Shown here: positions 62,883 through 64,000 of the stretch, piece after piece
Layout: the number at the start of each line of letters is the position of its first letter
How positions within the stretch are numbered: position 1 is the first letter of the stretch
The notes under the pieces: generated by a model
Databases searched by the model: none
Told to the model about the DNA's origin: nothing
Seen by the model: the letters and a program-made list of their open reading frames with translations, nothing else
Program-made: the position numbers and the translations under genes
Assembly: GCA_963783195.1 (NCBI GenBank)
Contig: CAWAMV010000004.1
Span: forward strand, 1,302,001-1,366,000
From: Croceibacterium_B sp963783195
GTDB taxonomy: Bacteria; Pseudomonadota; Alphaproteobacteria; Sphingomonadales; Sphingomonadaceae
Direction: 5' to 3'
DNA length: 64,000 nucleotides

Positions 62883-63719
62883 TCAGTCTTTCCTGGTGAT
62901 CTTCTGCGTTTCGCCCTGGGTACTGGCCGGGCCGGTGTTGCGCTTGAAGATTCCGCCGCCTGTCGGGTCGGGCTTGAGGAACAGTGGCGGATCGCCTTCG
63001 CGCTGCTCAAGGCCGTAAAGCTCCTGCAGACCGGGATGGTTGCCGAGCCCGCCGTAAAGAGCGCGGCAACGCTCGATCCAACCTTTCAGGGGGTCGTCGT
63101 TGGACAGAGCCGGGATGCGGCAGACGGAGGCAGTGAAGAGGATGCCGCCGAGGATCCGGTAGTCGGCGTAATTGGGCGAGCTGCCGCCGAGCCACTCGTG
63201 CTCTCGCAGCGCCATGCGCAGCGGCTCGAGTGCGGCGGAGATGGCCGGGAGGCGATCCTCGCGCCCCGACTGCATGTCCTCCAGTTTCTTGCCGAGCATG
63301 ATTTCGCGACTGGTGGTCACGTACTCGTGATCCTGCGGCAGCGAGAGGTCGCGATAGTCGGCGCAGTAGCACCGCATCCAGGGACCGACCGCCACGCCCC
63401 AGAACCACGCGTCCAGCGCCTTGGTCAACGCGGCGACGCTCTCGTGCGGGATCAGCATGGGGCGATCGGGATAGGTCTCGTCGAGATATTCGACGATGCC
63501 CCAGCTATCGAGCACCCACTTGCCGTCATCGACGATGGCCGGAACGCGCTCGGTCTTGCCGCCGGTTCGTTCCAGGATGCCGGTGAAGCCGCCAGGAACG
63601 ATGTCGAGGTCGAATCCCTTGTGGGCGACTGCAAACTTGGTTGCCCAGACGAAGGGGCTGATCGTGCAGCCGCTGGCGAGCTGCAGGTCGTAGAGGGTGA
63701 TCGTGTTGTCCTTGGCCAT
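62883..63719 (-). CDS. LigE/LigP-like glutathione S-transferase (beta-etherase family)
   Basis: A 278-residue GST that I recognise as very like LigE/LigP of Sphingobium, which cut the beta-aryl ether bond of lignin dimers with glutathione. Shared segments are NTITLYDLQLASGCTISP, DIVPGGFTGILERTGGKTER, VPAIVDDGKWVLDSWGIVEY, AVGPWMRCYCADYRDLSLPQ and EDMQSGREDRLP. The thioredoxin-like domain is followed by the long helical domain and a charged tail. It starts the GST-dehydrogenase-kinase operon. No LigD-type dehydrogenase or LigF-type second GST is in the window, so true etherase activity is not assured. Confidence 0.87.
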   Translation of the reverse strand: MAKDNTITLYDLQLASGCTISPFVWATKFAVAHKGFDLDIVPGGFTGILERTGGKTERVPAIVDDGKWVLDSWGIVEYLDETYPDRPMLIPHESVAALTKALDAWFWGVAVGPWMRCYCADYRDLSLPQDHEYVTTSREIMLGKKLEDMQSGREDRLPAISAALEPLRMALREHEWLGGSSPNYADYRILGGILFTASVCRIPALSNDDPLKGWIERCRALYGGLGNHPGLQELYGLEQREGDPPLFLKPDPTGGGIFKRNTGPASTQGETQKITRKD

Positions 63720-63791
63720 TGCGTCCTGTCCCGATATTGACTTTGTCCGGACGGTATGGCGGCAGGCCCAAAAAGGGAAGGGCTATTGCCT

Positions 63792-64000
63792 TTATTTGCC
63801 TTGGGCGAGCTTGGCTTCCTCCAGCTTGACCAACCGCCACAGCGTTTCCAGCAGCGGCACTCCGACCCCCTTCGCCTGCGCGGCCTGGACGATCGCGCCG
63901 TTGATCCCGTCGACCTCGGTGCGGCGACCCGCCTTCACGTCCTGGAGCATCGAGGCTTCGTGGGTTGCGTGATCGGTGATGGAGACGTGGGTGAGATCGT
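63792..64000 (-). CDS. panE: 2-dehydropantoate 2-reductase C-terminal end (partial)
   Basis: The minus strand codes for 69 residues up to a TAA at 63792-63794. EASMLQDVKAGRRTEVDGIN and NGAIVQAAQAKGVGVPLLET are the C-terminal signature of ketopantoate reductase (PanE/ApbA), including the conserved Ser and the DxxxGRxTEID-type helix. The gene enters from the right edge, and the N-terminal Rossmann domain is outside. It makes pantoate for coenzyme A; family members of other specificity cannot be ruled out. Confidence 0.82.
   Translation of the reverse strand, partial: DLTHVSITDHATHEASMLQDVKAGRRTEVDGINGAIVQAAQAKGVGVPLLETLWRLVKLEEAKLAQGK

Overview
The window looks like chromosomal DNA of a sphingomonad (Alphaproteobacteria, Sphingomonadales). 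It is GC-rich, with three large TonB-dependent receptors, many 4-bp stop/start overlaps (ATGA, GTGA, TTGA), a complete homogentisate branch, a glutathione S-transferase very like the lignin beta-etherase LigE, and a NodT-type outer-membrane factor. I saw no tRNA, rRNA, CRISPR array, insertion sequence or phage gene. Species-level placement is not possible from sequence reading alone.

Layout. 1-7814: a TRAP transporter (dctQM), a CapA-type protein, a TonB receptor and a CocE/NonD hydrolase, all on the minus strand, face a divergent GntR regulator with a small palindrome between; this looks like a scavenging set for an ester-type substrate. 7839-13310: flavin reductase, alpha/beta hydrolase with a MarR regulator, a two-haem c-type protein coupled to an OmpA-like protein, and gluconokinase. 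13602-20542: the most unusual part, a microcin-like secretion locus. It holds a 62-residue precursor with a double-glycine-type leader and a lysine/serine repeat core, a protein of unknown function with a ParB-like motif, a 2OG-Fe(II) oxygenase, a C39-peptidase ABC exporter, an HlyD adaptor and a NodT/TolC outer-membrane factor. 20639-36058: an aromatic-type catabolic island in two plus-strand operons and a divergent pair, with TonB receptor, extradiol dioxygenase, two flavin monooxygenases, two FAH-type hydrolases, an ACMSD-type amidohydrolase, an acetoacetate-decarboxylase-like protein, cupin, MFS carrier, GST and two metallo-beta-lactamase-fold enzymes. Four near-identical 18-bp palindromes (ATTCYT-N6-ARGAAT) sit at its three promoter regions, beside a TetR gene.

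36162-45417: a HerA/DUF87-type ATPase, then a minus-strand virB-type type IV secretion cluster (B1, B2, B3, B4, B6, B9, B10, B11) with no visible B5, B7, B8, VirD4 or relaxase; virB9 is frameshifted. 45645-51396: a small TPR protein, a surface lipoprotein and its TonB receptor behind two Pho-box-like repeats, then an OmpR/PhoB-type regulator with a degenerate receiver domain. 51545-56742: ArsR regulator, nitronate monooxygenase, KDPG aldolase, and maiA-fahA-hmgA for tyrosine/homogentisate breakdown. 56831-60952: XdhC and a frameshifted molybdopterin nucleotidyltransferase converge on a two-subunit molybdenum hydroxylase. 60996-64000: glycerate-kinase-like protein, D-2-hydroxyacid dehydrogenase, LigE-like GST and the end of a ketopantoate reductase.

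Three genes (25257-26220, 39826-40618, 57691-58264) each carry a +1 displacement of frame, which may be insertion errors in the assembly or true pseudogenes. Start sites were chosen by reading Shine-Dalgarno sequences and overlaps; all functions are by motif recognition and remembered family features, not database search.
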